A DNA stretch of 64,000 nucleotides from assembly GCF_005144415.1 (NCBI RefSeq), contig NZ_SWJE01000005.1:596134-660133 (forward strand). Direction: 5' to 3'. Source of the stretch: Trinickia terrae (lineage in GTDB: Bacteria > Pseudomonadota > Gammaproteobacteria > Burkholderiales > Burkholderiaceae). Below the pieces are notes generated by a model. That model was given only the letters and a program-made list of their open reading frames with translations. It had not been told where the DNA came from and made no database searches. Positions 63,867 through 64,000 of this stretch are shown here, in pieces (within the stretch, counting starts at the first letter, position 1; each line of letters starts with the position of its first letter). Both the position numbers and the translations under genes were made by a program.

Positions 63867-64000
63867 TACGACTGCACGTCCCCGAACTCCCCGCGCACGC
63901 CGGCCGCGACGAGCGCCGGCAACTGCTCCATCCGCTCGATGATGCGGGTCACGCCGAGACTGCGCAGCACCTCGGCGTAGCCGTCGGGAATATGGCTCGC
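63866..64000 (-). CDS. C-terminal fragment of an unidentified protein
   Basis: A minus-strand frame open to the window edge ends at a TAG (63866-63868) and gives 44 residues, including SHIPDGYAEVLRSLGVTRII and a C-terminal GEFGDVQS. The composition is that of a normal coding region. I do not recognise the family from this tail. Confidence 0.6.
   Translation of the reverse strand, partial: ASHIPDGYAEVLRSLGVTRIIERMEQLPALVAAGVRGEFGDVQS

Overview
The window is about 64 kb of high-G+C DNA with very few non-coding stretches. Gene content and order (ubiE-Tim44-ubiJ-ubiB, lptD-surA-pdxA-rsmA with amgK-murU, miaB-phoH-ybeY-corC-lnt-glyQ-glyS-gmhB-plsC) point to a chromosome of a Burkholderiaceae member, Burkholderia sensu lato (Burkholderia/Paraburkholderia/Trinickia-like). 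This placement is inferred from family knowledge; no search was run. No rRNA, tRNA, CRISPR array, prophage or complete insertion sequence was seen.

Layout. 1-2.1 kb: tail of an unidentified gene, then D-aminoacylase and a RidA protein. 2.2-3.1 kb: an orphan gene of lower G+C, probably acquired. 3.1-6.4 kb (minus): ilvA, a cytosolic 5'-nucleotidase and queF, closely packed. 6.9-11.9 kb: a very large FAD/Fe-S oxidoreductase fusion, a HIT protein and a DUF971 protein. 12-16.8 kb: ubiquinone cluster (ubiE, Tim44-like, ubiJ, ubiB) and a methyltransferase. 17-22 kb: FmdB zinc ribbon, DUF502 membrane protein, aspS, nudB and a cardiolipin synthase. 22.2-30 kb: a TetR regulator and a beta-oxidation set (acyl-CoA dehydrogenase, hydroxyacyl-CoA dehydrogenase/hydratase, thiolase, enoyl-CoA hydratase), interrupted by a very long inverted repeat. 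30-31.5 kb: fdhD and a nitrate-reductase-associated protein. 31.7-34.8 kb: a PAS/LOV-like/GGDEF/EAL protein. 34.9-46 kb: thioesterase, Atm1-type ABC exporter, murU and amgK (peptidoglycan recycling), lptD, surA, pdxA, rsmA and an EamA transporter. 46.2-59.5 kb: gloA, a YgjP-like peptidase, plsC, gmhB, glyS, glyQ, lnt, corC, DUF4337, a ChaC-like enzyme, ybeY, phoH and miaB. 59.6-64 kb: a LysR/MFS pair, an XRE-cupin regulator, an FMN riboswitch with ribB, and the tail of a minus-strand gene.

Most notable observations. (1) The GGDEF-EAL protein carries a LOV-like domain with the photoactive cysteine and both flavin-contacting asparagines at canonical spacing, but isoleucine where the signalling glutamine should be. 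(2) A dispersed palindromic repeat occurs twice. One copy lies inside the 5' coding region of lptD, in frame, and the hairpin stem differs between copies while still pairing. (3) A perfect 150-bp inverted repeat splits the beta-oxidation genes. (4) The ribB leader shows a readable translational FMN-riboswitch expression platform in which a hairpin captures the Shine-Dalgarno sequence.
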